From Phenylobacterium sp. (GTDB lineage Bacteria > Pseudomonadota > Alphaproteobacteria > Caulobacterales > Caulobacteraceae): a stretch of DNA of 64,000 nucleotides. The notes beneath the pieces are model-generated. The model saw only the letters and a program-made list of their open reading frames with translations, was not told the origin of the DNA and searched no databases. The stretch is from positions 289,382 through 353,381 of the forward strand of contig NZ_JACESE010000001.1 of assembly GCF_013911965.1 (NCBI RefSeq), read 5' to 3'. The position numbers were made by a program, and so were the translations under genes. Below, piece by piece: positions 50,836 to 59,947 of the stretch (its first letter is position 1; the number at the start of each line of letters is the position of its first letter).

Positions 50836-51960
50836 ATGTCCGACGCTTCCGCTCCCGATCGCGCCGCCGCCGATCGGCCGATCCCCAAACCCGGCATCCT
50901 CGACATCGCCGCCTATACGCCCGGCAAGTCCAAGGTCGAGGGGATCGAGCATCCGCTGAAGCTCTCGGCCAACGAGAACATCCTGGGCTGCAGTCCCCGG
51001 GCCAAGGCCGCCTATGCCGCGGCCATCGACCAGCTGCACGTCTATCCCGACAGCCGCGCGACCAAGCTGCGCGAAGCCATCGCCGCGGAGTTCCGGCTGG
51101 AGCCGGATCGCCTGCTGTTCGGCTGCGGCTCGGACGAGATCTTCCAGATCCTCTGCCAGACCTATCTGGAGCCCGGCGACAACATCGTGCAGGGCGAGTT
51201 CGCCTTCGGCGCCTACGCCATCTCCGCCCGCGCCTGTCAGGCGGAGGTGCGCAGCGCGCCCGAACCCGACTACCGCGTCGACGTCGACGAGCTGCTGAAG
51301 CTGGTCGACGAGCGCACACGCCTGGTCTTCATCGCCAATCCGGGCAATCCCACCGGCACCTGGATCAACGGCCCGGAGGTGCGCCGCCTGCACGCCGCCC
51401 TGCCCGCCAGCGTCGTGCTGGTGCTGGACGGCGCCTATGCCGAGTTCGCCGACGATCCGAAGTTCGAGGACGGTCTCGATCTGGCCCGCACCGCGACCAA
51501 CGTCGTCGTCACCCGCACCTTCTCCAAGCTGCACGGCCTGGCGACCCTGCGCGTCGGCTGGTCCTATGGCCCGGCGGAGATGATCTCGGCCATGGACCGA
51601 ATCCGCCAGCCCTTCAACACCACCATCCCGGGCCAGATGGCCGCCATCGAGGCGCTGGCCGACAAGGACTTCCAGCGCGCATCCCTGGAGCTGGTCGGCC
51701 GCTGGCGCCCCTGGCTGTCGCAGCAGATGGGGGGGCTTGGCCTCTCGCCCGTGCCGAGCGCCACCAACTTCGTCCTCGTCGGCTTCCCGCAGAGCGGCGA
51801 GAAGACCGCCAAGGCGGCCGAGGCCTTCCTGGCCAGCCGCGGCCTGATCGTCCGCGGAGTCGGCGGCTACGGCCTGCCGCACCACCTGCGCTTCACCATC
51901 GGCCTGGAAGAGCACAACCGCGCCGTCGTGGACGCCCTTTCCGACTTCATGGCGTCCTGA
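50836..51960 (+). CDS. hisC: histidinol-phosphate aminotransferase family
   Basis: A 374-aa fold-I PLP aminotransferase. It has the HisC N-terminal segment LKLSANENILGCSPRAKAAY, CGSDEIFQILCQTYLEPGDN, NPGNPTGTWINGPEV, the cofactor Asp in VLDGAYAEFADD and the PLP lysine in RTFSKLHGLATLRVGW. Placed between chorismate mutase and prephenate dehydrogenase, it probably also acts on aromatic keto acids (tyrosine and phenylalanine synthesis), a common second role. tyrC starts 4 bp after its stop. Confidence 0.92.
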   Translation: MSDASAPDRAAADRPIPKPGILDIAAYTPGKSKVEGIEHPLKLSANENILGCSPRAKAAYAAAIDQLHVYPDSRATKLREAIAAEFRLEPDRLLFGCGSDEIFQILCQTYLEPGDNIVQGEFAFGAYAISARACQAEVRSAPEPDYRVDVDELLKLVDERTRLVFIANPGNPTGTWINGPEVRRLHAALPASVVLVLDGAYAEFADDPKFEDGLDLARTATNVVVTRTFSKLHGLATLRVGWSYGPAEMISAMDRIRQPFNTTIPGQMAAIEALADKDFQRASLELVGRWRPWLSQQMGGLGLSPVPSATNFVLVGFPQSGEKTAKAAEAFLASRGLIVRGVGGYGLPHHLRFTIGLEEHNRAVVDALSDFMAS

Positions 51961-51963
51961 GCC

Positions 51964-52899
51964 ATGGCCGCCGACCTGCCCCTCTTCGAACGCCTGGCCA
52001 TCATCGGCTGCGGCCTGATCGGCTCCTCCATCGCCCATGGCGCGCGGGCGACCGGCGCGGCGCGCCAGATCGCCATCTATGACGCGAGCCCGGAGGCCCG
52101 GGCGCGGATCGCCGAGCTGGGCCTGGCCGACGAGGTGTCGGAGACGGCCGCCCAGGCGGTCACGGGCGCCGATCTCGTCGTCTTCGCCACGCCTGTGCGC
52201 GCCATCGGCGAGGCCGCGCGGGCCTGCGCCACGGCCCTGAAGCCCGGCGCCATCGTCACCGACGTCGGCTCGGTCAAGGCGGCCGTGGCCGAAGCCCTGA
52301 CCGAGGCCGTCCCGGACAGCGTCTTCGTCGTGCCCGGCCACCCGATCGCCGGCACCGAGCAGTCGGGCCCGGACGCCGGCTTCGCCGAACTCTTCCACCG
52401 CCGCTGGGTGATCCTCACGCCCCAGGCGCGGGAAGACGACGCCTATCTCGAGGCCGTTCAGCGCCTGGCCGACTTCTGGACCGCGCTCGGCGCCGAGGTC
52501 GAGCGCATGGACGAGAAGCACCACGACCTGGTGCTGGCCGTCACCAGCCACCTGCCCCACCTGATCGCCTACAACATCGTCGGCACCGCCGCCGACATGG
52601 AGGAGGTCACCCGGGCCGAGGTGATGAAGTACTCCGCCGGCGGCTTCCGCGACTTCACCCGCATCGCCGCGTCGGACCCCACCATGTGGCGCGACATCTT
52701 CCTGACCAACAAGGACGCGGTGCTGGAGATCCTGGGCCGCTTCACCGAGGACCTGCAGGCCCTGTCGCGGGCCATCCGCTGGGGCGAGGGCGACAAGCTC
52801 TACGACCTGTTCAGCCGCACGCGGGAGATCCGTCGCGGCGTCATCGCCGCCGGCCAGGAAAGCGCCGAGCCCGACTTCGGCCGCAAGCGGGGCGGCTGA
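51964..52899 (+). CDS. tyrC: prephenate/arogenate dehydrogenase family
   Basis: A 311-aa NAD(P)-dependent dehydrogenase of tyrosine synthesis. The Rossmann motif is AIIGCGLIGSSIAHGA; GHPIAGTEQSGPDAGFAELF holds the conserved active-site His, and VTSHLPHLIAYNIVG contains the catalytic-type HLPH. It oxidatively decarboxylates prephenate or arogenate. The stop shares a base with the SMR gene start (TGATG). Confidence 0.9.
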   Translation: MAADLPLFERLAIIGCGLIGSSIAHGARATGAARQIAIYDASPEARARIAELGLADEVSETAAQAVTGADLVVFATPVRAIGEAARACATALKPGAIVTDVGSVKAAVAEALTEAVPDSVFVVPGHPIAGTEQSGPDAGFAELFHRRWVILTPQAREDDAYLEAVQRLADFWTALGAEVERMDEKHHDLVLAVTSHLPHLIAYNIVGTAADMEEVTRAEVMKYSAGGFRDFTRIAASDPTMWRDIFLTNKDAVLEILGRFTEDLQALSRAIRWGEGDKLYDLFSRTREIRRGVIAAGQESAEPDFGRKRGG

Positions 52900-53228
52900 T
52901 GGGCGGCATGGCCTGGCTCTCCATCGCCATCGTCGCCGAGGTGATCGCCACCTCGGCGCTGAAGGCCTCGGACGGCTTCCGCAACACCCTGCCCTCGATC
53001 GTCACGGCGGTCGGCTATTCCATCGCCTTCTGGTGCATGTCCCAGGCGATCCGCACCGTGCCCGTGGGCCTGGCCTACGCCATCTGGTCGGGCGTCGGCA
53101 TCGTGCTGATCACCGCCATCGCCTGGGTCATCTTCCGCCAGCGGATCGACCCGGCCGGGCTGATCGGCATCGCGCTGATCATCGCCGGCGTGCTGGTGAT
53201 CCAGCTGTTTTCGAAATCGACGGCTTAG
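52899..53228 (+). CDS. small multidrug resistance (SMR) transporter
   Basis: A 109-aa four-helix EmrE/SugE-type protein. The essential Glu14 lies in AIVAEVIATSALKAS, and VGLAYAIWSGVGIVL carries the family Y-A-x-W motif. It would export quaternary cations by proton antiport, with the dual-topology dimer typical of the family. The AIRTVPVGLAYAIWSG stretch is closer to EmrE/QacE than to guanidinium exporters. It starts one base into the tyrC stop, so it is coupled. Confidence 0.92.
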   Translation: MGGMAWLSIAIVAEVIATSALKASDGFRNTLPSIVTAVGYSIAFWCMSQAIRTVPVGLAYAIWSGVGIVLITAIAWVIFRQRIDPAGLIGIALIIAGVLVIQLFSKSTA

Positions 53229-53290
53229 ACGGCTTTGCACGCCACCATTCCGTGTAGGCTGGTCCTACGACACGGAATGGAGAAGTCGGC

Positions 53291-53974
53291 ATGCTGTATC
53301 GGAGTCTTTTTGCTGTGGTGCTCTCGGTCTTTGCGACCAGGGCTGCGGCGGCCGAGTTCCAGTGCGTGGCCGAGGTTGAGACCGATCTCGCCGACAAGGT
53401 GGGCGCCATGGTCAAGATCGCCGACGACGGCGCGCGGACCGCCAGCGTGTTCTGGGCGCCTCGACCTGATCCGAAGCAGTCCTTCGGTTATGCCAGCGTG
53501 CAGGTCGTTCGAACCGTCGAGGATATCGAGGCGCGGCGGCTCGGCTCCTTCTCCAACCTTATCGCCGGCTCGATGGTCAAGGTGGAGGATGTGGTCGGCC
53601 AACGCGCCGTCGTGATCGCATCCACCGATCGCGCGGAGCCGGTCGCCGTTGAGTGGAAGCTCTTCGCCCAGTTGATGGCGTCCGACGATGAGCCGGGGAA
53701 GCCCGTCGCGATCTTGGGCGCCGTTCCGTTCGGACGCGCCGAGCCGCAGAGCCGCAGCCTGGTTGATTCCGTCGCTCAGTCCCGCTCCTTGATCGTTTCC
53801 GTGCACGATCTGAAGACGCTCAAACCCTACGCCAAAGGCTTCTTCTGGCTCACCGATGCCGAAGCTGCAGAGGTCGCCATGCGCGAGGCGCTGGTCCGCG
53901 CTCTCGAGAAGGCTGAGGCGCCGGACGCGAACTGCGAGGCGTCGGACGCGGCGCCCGTCAACGCCGCCCCTTGA
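53291..53974 (+). CDS. secreted protein, hypothetical
   Basis: A 227-aa protein with an N-terminal signal peptide (YRSLFAVVLSVFATRAAAAE) and a soluble beta-rich mature part with two Cys (FQCVAEVET, ANCEASDAA). No known domain is recognised. Composition is slightly less GC-rich than the neighbours. It follows the SMR gene by 62 bp and precedes the SRPBCC gene. Confidence 0.7.
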   Translation: MLYRSLFAVVLSVFATRAAAAEFQCVAEVETDLADKVGAMVKIADDGARTASVFWAPRPDPKQSFGYASVQVVRTVEDIEARRLGSFSNLIAGSMVKVEDVVGQRAVVIASTDRAEPVAVEWKLFAQLMASDDEPGKPVAILGAVPFGRAEPQSRSLVDSVAQSRSLIVSVHDLKTLKPYAKGFFWLTDAEAAEVAMREALVRALEKAEAPDANCEASDAAPVNAAP

Positions 53975-54021
53975 GCCCGCCCCCGCCTCAGGCCCATGCT
54001 GCCAGGCCAAAGGAGGCGACC

Positions 54022-54453
54022 ATGGCCGAAACGACGACGGTGCGGGTCGAGCGGGATTTCCGGTCCGCTCAGGCGCAGGTGTTCGACGCCTGGCTTGACC
54101 TGAAGAGCGCGGCGCAGTGGCTGTTCGCCACGCCAGACGGGCGGCTGATGACCGCGGCCATCGATCCCAAGGAGGGCGGCCGCTTCCTTTTCGTGGAGCG
54201 CCGCGAGGGCGGCGACGCCGAGCACTATGGCCGCTACCTGAAGATCGAGCGCCCGGTCACCCTGATCTTCGAGTTCTCCACCCGCGAAGACCTGGCCGAC
54301 GCCACGCCGGTGACGGTGGAGGTCAGCGACCGGGGCGAAGGCGCCCGCGTGAGCCTGCGCCACGGCGAGGTGCCGGCGGATTTCGCCGAACGGACGAAGG
54401 CGGGCTGGACCAGCATCCTGGACCGGCTGGCCGAAGCCTTGGGCGAGGGTTGA
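54022..54453 (+). CDS. SRPBCC/AHSA1-like domain protein
   Basis: A 143-aa protein of the START/SRPBCC fold (AHSA1-type activator). It has the beta-strand opening VRVERDFRSAQAQVFDAWLD, KSAAQWLF, IDPKEGGRFLF, GRYLKIERPVTLIFEFSTRE, and an ending GWTSILDRLAEAL helix. Members bind hydrophobic ligands or act as Hsp90-type co-chaperones; the ligand is unknown. ATG 54022 has an AAAGGAGG Shine-Dalgarno, among the strongest seen in the window. Confidence 0.85.
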   Translation: MAETTTVRVERDFRSAQAQVFDAWLDLKSAAQWLFATPDGRLMTAAIDPKEGGRFLFVERREGGDAEHYGRYLKIERPVTLIFEFSTREDLADATPVTVEVSDRGEGARVSLRHGEVPADFAERTKAGWTSILDRLAEALGEG

Positions 54454-54478
54454 GGCGCGGAGGCCGCAGGCCCCCTCC

Positions 54479-54590
54479 GGCCCTTCGGGCCACCTCCCCC
54501 TGTAGAAGGGGGAGGATCTGCGCCGGGGCTGCGGCAGGCCTGGCGGGAAAGATGCTCCCCCTTCCAGGGGGAGCTGTCGCCGAAGGCGAC
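54479..54590. repeat. hairpin-rich intergenic repeat element
   Basis: Four hairpins lie between the convergent SRPBCC and DinG-family genes: GGCCC-TTC-GGGCC (54479-54491), CCTCCCCCT/AGGGGGAGG (54493-54515), GCTCCCCCT-TCC-AGGGGGAGC (54554-54574) and GTCGCC-GAA-GGCGAC (54576-54590). The second and third stems are alike. This resembles dispersed CCTCCCCCTTC-type repeats of sphingomonads and Caulobacterales genomes. It may also act as a bidirectional terminator. Confidence 0.75.
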
Positions 54591-54620
54591 TGAGGGGGTT
54601 GTCGGCCGTCCCGCCGCCCC

Positions 54621-57416
54621 TCACTCCGGCTTCAAAAACTCAGCCGTCGCCTCGATGGCCTCCACCAGGCCCATGCGCTGCAGCTCCACGCCGGGCGGGA
54701 GGCTGGAGAAGAGGCGGGTCGGAGCGGCCGCGTCCAGCATGACGAAGACGCCCCTGTCGTCGGCGCGGCGGATCAGGCGGCCGAAGGCCTGGGCGATGCG
54801 GCCGCGGGCGACGGCGTCGTCATAGCCCTTGCCGCCGAAGCGGGCGCGCCTGGCCTTGTGCAGGATGTCGGGCCTTGGCCACGGCACGCGGTCGAAGACC
54901 AGCAGGCGCAGGGACCGGCCCGGCACGTCCACGCCATCGCGGACGGCGTCGGTGCCGAGCAGGCAGGAATCCTCCTCGGCCCGGAAGATGTCCACGAGCG
55001 CGCCGACCTCCAGCGGATCGACGTGCTGGGCGTAGAGGGCCAGGCCCTTGTCGGCCAGGGGGGCTGCGATGCGTTCGTGCACCGCGCGCAGGCGCCGGAT
55101 GGCGGTGAAGAGGCCCAGGCCCCCGCCGCCGGCCGCCAGGAAGAGCTCGCGCATGGCCGCGGCCACCTGGCGCGGATCTTCGCGGCCCACATCGGTGACG
55201 ACGATGGCCCGGGCGTTGGCGGCGTAGTCGAAGGGCGAGGCGAGCTTCAGCGTCTTGGGCCGGTCGGGCAGGCGCGCCGCGCCCGTGCGCATCTCGGCGA
55301 GCGCGAAGGGATCGTCCAGCGCCGGGTCAGCCAGGGTGGCGCTGGTCACCAGCACGCCGTGGGCGGGCGCGATGACCGCGTTGGTCAGGGGCTCGGTGGG
55401 ATCGACCCAGTGGCGGCGGCAGGCGGCGTCGACCACCCGGCCATAGAGGAAAGTCGCGTCGAACCAGTCGACGAAGTCCGGATCGTCCTCGGCGTCCTCG
55501 TCGATGGCCCGCAGCATGGAGCGCCAGGCCGGCAGGGTCATGCGCGCCCGCCGATCGAGGCCGCGCAGGGCGCCCTCGATCCTGGCCCGTTCGCTGGGCC
55601 CAAGCGCGGCGGCCTCGTCGTCCAGCAGGTCTTCCAGGTGACGGGCCAGAGCCAGCAGCGGCGCCTCGATGCGGGCCAGCGCCGCGGCCGCCTCCCGGGC
55701 GGTGTCGCGGACGAGATCGAGCGCCGGCCGGGCGGCGCACTCCATGCCCACGTCCGAGGGCGCGGCGCGGGCGCGAAGCTGCTCCATCACCGCCACCAGG
55801 AAGGCCTCGATGGCGCCGATGGGGTTCACCTCGCCATTGGGCGGGGCGATGCGGCCGGACCACCCCTCTCCCGGCAGGGCGGCGGCGGCGTGCAAGGCGT
55901 CCGACAGGGCGCGCCTGGCCTCCTCCGCATCGCCCAGGACGTCGGAGAGGCGGGCCTCCAGCCCCCGCCCGCGGCGGCCGCGGCCCTCCGGCCCGCGAAG
56001 CCAGCGGCGCAGCTCCGCGGCCTCGGCGCCCGAGAGCGCGGCGGAAAACGCGCTGTCGGCGGCCTCGAACAGGTGGTGGCCCTCGTCGAAGACCAGCCGC
56101 TTCAGGTGCGCCGTCTCGGTGTCGGCCTTGGACCCCCGGGCGGCCCGGGCGCCGTCGAAGGCCGCCTGGGTCAGGACGAGCGCGTGGTTGGCGATGACCA
56201 GGTCGGCCTTGCGCGACCCTCGGATCGCCTTCTCCACGAAACAGGTGCGGTAGTGCTGGCAGCCGGCATGGACGCACTCGCCGCGCCGGTCGACGAGGTT
56301 GGCGGCCGAGGCCTGCATGGGCGTCGGCACGCCGAACAGGGTCGGCAGCCAAGCGGGGAAGTCGCCGCCCGTCATGTCGCCGTCCCGCGTCGCCCGCGCC
56401 CAGCGGGCGGCCAGCGCCAGGCCCACCAGGTCGCCATTGCCGAGCTGGGCGGCGTTGGCCGCGTCCTGGAAGTTCAGCAGGCAGAGATAGTTCTCGCGGC
56501 CCTTGCGGACCACGGCCTTGCGGGCGCGGACCTTGGGGTCGGGAAAGAGGGCGTGGCTCTCCCGTTCGATCTGTCGCTGCAGGGCGCGTGTGTAGGTGGA
56601 GACCCAGACCGCCGGCCCGTTGGCCTCGGCCCACAGCGAGGCCGGCGCCAGATAGCCCATGGTCTTGCCGACGCCCGTGCCGGCTTCGGCCAGCATCATG
56701 CGCGGTTCGCCCTCGCGGTCGCGCGGCTGGAAGGCGTAGGCCGCTTCGGCGGCGAACTCCGCCTGGGCCGGCCGCGCCTCGTCGAGGCCGGCGCGATGCA
56801 GCAGCTCGGCCAGCCGGCTGGCGGCCTCGGCGCCTTCGACGGGCTTCGATCCGGCCTCGCCGGCCGGCGCCTGATCCTCCCACTCCGGAATGCGCGTCCA
56901 GACGTCGAGGCCCGATCCGCGGAAGGCGTTGCCCACGGGCCCCGAGCGCAGGGCGCCGATCACCGCCGGACCCCAGGCCCAGCCGGCGCGGGCCAGGGTC
57001 TCGGCCTGGGCCAGGGCTTCCTCGCGACTGGGTTCGGGATGGCGGGCCAGTTCGTCGAGCAGCAGCAGGCAGGCCTGACGCAGCGCGCTGGCCTGGGCCG
57101 CAGCTCCCTTCGGCTCGGGCAGGCCGAGCGTCTGGGCGAGCCCCGCCGCCGACGGCGCGCAGAACCGCGCCGGCCGCACGAAGGCGAAGAGCTCCAGAGC
57201 GTCGGAGGTGCGGGGACTGCGCGGCGGCGGATGGAGCCCCAGCCTGCGCGCCGTCATGGAAGCATGGGCCAGCAGAACCGGCCCGCGCTCGAAGAGATCG
57301 CGCGCATCGGGCGCCCGCAGGGCCTCGGCCCGTTCGCCGTCGGCCGCGGCGGCGCGCGGGCCGGGCAGGACCACAAGGGCGGGGGCGAGATCCAGGGCGG
57401 GCGCAGGGGCGTTCAC
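54621..57416 (-). CDS. DinG/XPD-family ATP-dependent DNA helicase
   Basis: A 931-aa superfamily-2 helicase. Walker A is AEAGTGVGKTMGYLAP. Four Cys (ENYLCLLN, GECVHAGCQHYRTCF) form a probable [4Fe-4S] cluster of the DinG/XPD type. Motif II is DEGHHLF instead of DEAH. The C-terminal motifs are LLGTDAVRDGVDVPGRSLRL (motif V) and GRIAQAFGRLIRRADD (motif VI). A 200-residue N-terminal extension precedes the helicase core. It unwinds DNA 5'-3' with roles in repair. GTG start with AGGAG upstream. It diverges from the ligase-associated helicase gene by 56 bp. Confidence 0.9.
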   Translation of the reverse strand: MNAPAPALDLAPALVVLPGPRAAAADGERAEALRAPDARDLFERGPVLLAHASMTARRLGLHPPPRSPRTSDALELFAFVRPARFCAPSAAGLAQTLGLPEPKGAAAQASALRQACLLLLDELARHPEPSREEALAQAETLARAGWAWGPAVIGALRSGPVGNAFRGSGLDVWTRIPEWEDQAPAGEAGSKPVEGAEAASRLAELLHRAGLDEARPAQAEFAAEAAYAFQPRDREGEPRMMLAEAGTGVGKTMGYLAPASLWAEANGPAVWVSTYTRALQRQIERESHALFPDPKVRARKAVVRKGRENYLCLLNFQDAANAAQLGNGDLVGLALAARWARATRDGDMTGGDFPAWLPTLFGVPTPMQASAANLVDRRGECVHAGCQHYRTCFVEKAIRGSRKADLVIANHALVLTQAAFDGARAARGSKADTETAHLKRLVFDEGHHLFEAADSAFSAALSGAEAAELRRWLRGPEGRGRRGRGLEARLSDVLGDAEEARRALSDALHAAAALPGEGWSGRIAPPNGEVNPIGAIEAFLVAVMEQLRARAAPSDVGMECAARPALDLVRDTAREAAAALARIEAPLLALARHLEDLLDDEAAALGPSERARIEGALRGLDRRARMTLPAWRSMLRAIDEDAEDDPDFVDWFDATFLYGRVVDAACRRHWVDPTEPLTNAVIAPAHGVLVTSATLADPALDDPFALAEMRTGAARLPDRPKTLKLASPFDYAANARAIVVTDVGREDPRQVAAAMRELFLAAGGGGLGLFTAIRRLRAVHERIAAPLADKGLALYAQHVDPLEVGALVDIFRAEEDSCLLGTDAVRDGVDVPGRSLRLLVFDRVPWPRPDILHKARRARFGGKGYDDAVARGRIAQAFGRLIRRADDRGVFVMLDAAAPTRLFSSLPPGVELQRMGLVEAIEATAEFLKPE

Positions 57417-57472
57417 GGCGGAGACTCCTAGCCGGATTTGCCGTGAAACGGAACGGGAACATGATATAGGCG

Positions 57473-59947
57473 ATGACGATGGCCGAAGACGCCGCCCTGC
57501 CCGCCGACCTGCTGCCTGCGCAGTTTTCCGACTGGTTCGCCGGGCGGGGTTGGGCGCCGCGTCCGCATCAGCTGGCGATGGTGGAGCGGGCGCGGGCCGG
57601 CCGCGACGCCCTGCTGATCGCCCCCACCGGCGGGGGCAAGACCCTGGCGGGCTTCCTGCCGAGCCTCATCGACCTCGCCACCCGCCCGCCGGCCAACAGC
57701 CCGCGCGGCGTCCACACCCTCTACATCTCGCCGCTGAAGGCGCTGGCCGTGGACGTGGAGCGCAACCTGGCCACGCCGATCCGCGAGATGGGGCTGCCCA
57801 TCGTGGCGGAGTCGCGCACCGGCGACACCGGCGTCTCGCGCCGTCAGCGCCAGCGGGTCAAGCCGCCGGACGTCCTGCTGACCACGCCCGAGCAGCTCGC
57901 CCTCTTCTGCGCCTGGGAGGGCGCGCGGGCCTATTTCGAGCACCTGTCCTGCATCATCCTGGACGAGATCCACACCCTGCATTCGACCAAGCGGGGCGAC
58001 CTGCTGGCCCTGGACCTCGCCCGCCTGCAGACCTTCAGCCCCGACCTGCGGCGGGTGGGCCTGTCGGCCACGGTGGACGATCCCGACGTGATCCGCCGCT
58101 GGATGAGCCGGGGCGGCGAGACGCCCGAGACGGCGGTGGATCTCGTCACCGGTCCGGGCGGCGCGGCGCCCATCGTCGATCTCCTGCTCTCGGAAGGCCG
58201 GGTGCCCTGGGCCGGCCACACCGCCCAGCACGCCATGGCCGACGTCTATGCGGCCATCAAGACGGCGAAGACGGCGCTGGTCTTCGTCAACACCCGCTTC
58301 CAGGCGGAGTTCGCCTTCCAGGAGCTTTGGAAGCTGAACGAGGACGACCTGCCCATCGCCCTGCATCACGGTTCCCTGGCCGCCGAGCAACGGCGCAAGG
58401 TGGAGGCCGCCATGGCCCGCGGGGAGCTGCGGGCGGTGGTCTGCACCTCCACCCTCGACCTCGGCATCGACTGGGGCGACGTGGACCTGGTCATCCAGCT
58501 CGCCTCACCCAAGGGCGCTTCTCGCATGGTCCAGCGGATCGGCCGGGCCAACCACCGGATGGATGAGCCCAGCCGCGCCCTTTTCGTGCCGGCCAACCGC
58601 TTCGAGATGCTGGAGTGCCAGGCCGCCCGCGAGGCCATCGCCGAGAACCGCTTCGACGGCGATCCGCCGCGCGTGGGCGCGCTGGACGTGCTCGCCCAGC
58701 ACGTCATGGGCTGCGCCTGTTCCGAACCCTTCGACGCCCTGGACCTCTATGAGGAAATCCGCACCGCCGGCCCCTATCGGGACCTGCCGTGGGAGGACTT
58801 CGAGCAGGTGGTCGATTTCGTCTCCACCGGCGGCTATGCGCTGCGCAACTACGACCGCTTCCGTCGGATCGTGAAGGGCCAGGACGGCCGCTGGACCGCC
58901 CGCAACGCCGACGCCAAGCTGCGCCACCGGCTGAACGTGGGGGCCATCCTCTCGCCCGCCATGCTGAGCGTGCGTATCGCCGGCCGCGGCGGCCGGGCGG
59001 GCCGCAAGATCGGCGAGGTGGAGGAAGGCTATCTGGAGGCGCTCGATCCCGGCGACACCTTCGTCTTCGCCGGCCAGGTCTGGCGGCTGATGGGAGTGAC
59101 GGCGCTCGACGTCCTGGTCAGCCCGGCGCCGGCCACCGACCCCAAGATGCCCTCCTGGGGCGGCTCGAAGTTCGCCCTGTCCACCTTCCTGGCCAAGCGC
59201 GTGCGCGAGCTGATGTTCGACCAGAGCCATTGGTCGGTCCTGCCCGCCGACGTGCGCGAGTGGCTCGAGATCCAGCGCGACCGATCGATCATCCCGGCCG
59301 AGGACGAGATGCTGGTGGAGACCTTCCCGCGGGGGAAGCGCCACTTCATGGTCGCCTACGCCTTCGAAGGACGGCTGGCCCACACCACGCTGGCCATGCT
59401 GCTGACGCGGCGGCTGGAGCGGATCGGCGCCGCGCCGCTCGGCTTCGTCTGCAACGACTACGCCCTCGCCATCTGGTCGCTGAACCCGATGGACGGGCTC
59501 GACCTCGACGCCCTGTTCGCCGAAGACATGCTGGGCGACGATCTGGAGGACTGGCTGGCCGAGAGCTTCATGATGAAGCGGTCCTTCAAGGGCTGCGCGA
59601 TCCTCGCCGGCCTGATCGAGCGGCGCTTCCCCGGCGCGGAGAAGAGCGGCCGCCAGATCACCTTCTCCGCCGACCTCGTCTATGACGTGCTGCGCCGGCA
59701 CGAACCGGACCACCTGCTGCTGCGCTGCGCGCGGGAGGATGCGGCCACGGGACTCATCGACGTGGCGCGCGTGGGCCATATGCTGGCCCGCATCCGTGGC
59801 CGGATTCGCCACGCCGCCCTCGACCACCTGTCGCCCTTCTCGGTCCCCATGCTGCTGGAGATCGGCAAGGAGCGCGTCCCAGGCGCGGCCGGCGAGTTGA
59901 TCCTGGCCGAAGCCGCCGAAGACCTGATCGCCGAAGCCATCTCGTGA
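57473..59947 (+). CDS. ligase-associated DEXH-box helicase, Lhr type
   Basis: An 824-aa Lhr-family helicase of the ligase-associated DNA damage response. Walker A APTGGGKTLAGFLP, motif II ILDEIHTLHSTKRGD, motif III GLSATVDDP, the helicase C motif LQLASPKGASRMVQRIGRAN and the long Lhr-type C-terminal part (SVLPADVREWLEIQRDRSII) are present. Such genes usually sit with an ATP-dependent DNA ligase, an exonuclease and pdeM; only pdeM is adjacent. It unwinds DNA or RNA-DNA hybrids. ATG at 57473 or 57479. The pdeM start overlaps its stop. Confidence 0.92.
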   Translation: MTMAEDAALPADLLPAQFSDWFAGRGWAPRPHQLAMVERARAGRDALLIAPTGGGKTLAGFLPSLIDLATRPPANSPRGVHTLYISPLKALAVDVERNLATPIREMGLPIVAESRTGDTGVSRRQRQRVKPPDVLLTTPEQLALFCAWEGARAYFEHLSCIILDEIHTLHSTKRGDLLALDLARLQTFSPDLRRVGLSATVDDPDVIRRWMSRGGETPETAVDLVTGPGGAAPIVDLLLSEGRVPWAGHTAQHAMADVYAAIKTAKTALVFVNTRFQAEFAFQELWKLNEDDLPIALHHGSLAAEQRRKVEAAMARGELRAVVCTSTLDLGIDWGDVDLVIQLASPKGASRMVQRIGRANHRMDEPSRALFVPANRFEMLECQAAREAIAENRFDGDPPRVGALDVLAQHVMGCACSEPFDALDLYEEIRTAGPYRDLPWEDFEQVVDFVSTGGYALRNYDRFRRIVKGQDGRWTARNADAKLRHRLNVGAILSPAMLSVRIAGRGGRAGRKIGEVEEGYLEALDPGDTFVFAGQVWRLMGVTALDVLVSPAPATDPKMPSWGGSKFALSTFLAKRVRELMFDQSHWSVLPADVREWLEIQRDRSIIPAEDEMLVETFPRGKRHFMVAYAFEGRLAHTTLAMLLTRRLERIGAAPLGFVCNDYALAIWSLNPMDGLDLDALFAEDMLGDDLEDWLAESFMMKRSFKGCAILAGLIERRFPGAEKSGRQITFSADLVYDVLRRHEPDHLLLRCAREDAATGLIDVARVGHMLARIRGRIRHAALDHLSPFSVPMLLEIGKERVPGAAGELILAEAAEDLIAEAIS

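Noticed and set aside
54858-57431. A long open frame antisense to the DinG-family helicase gene.
   Set aside because: Same reasoning: low-complexity translation, with the helicase motifs intact on the opposite strand.
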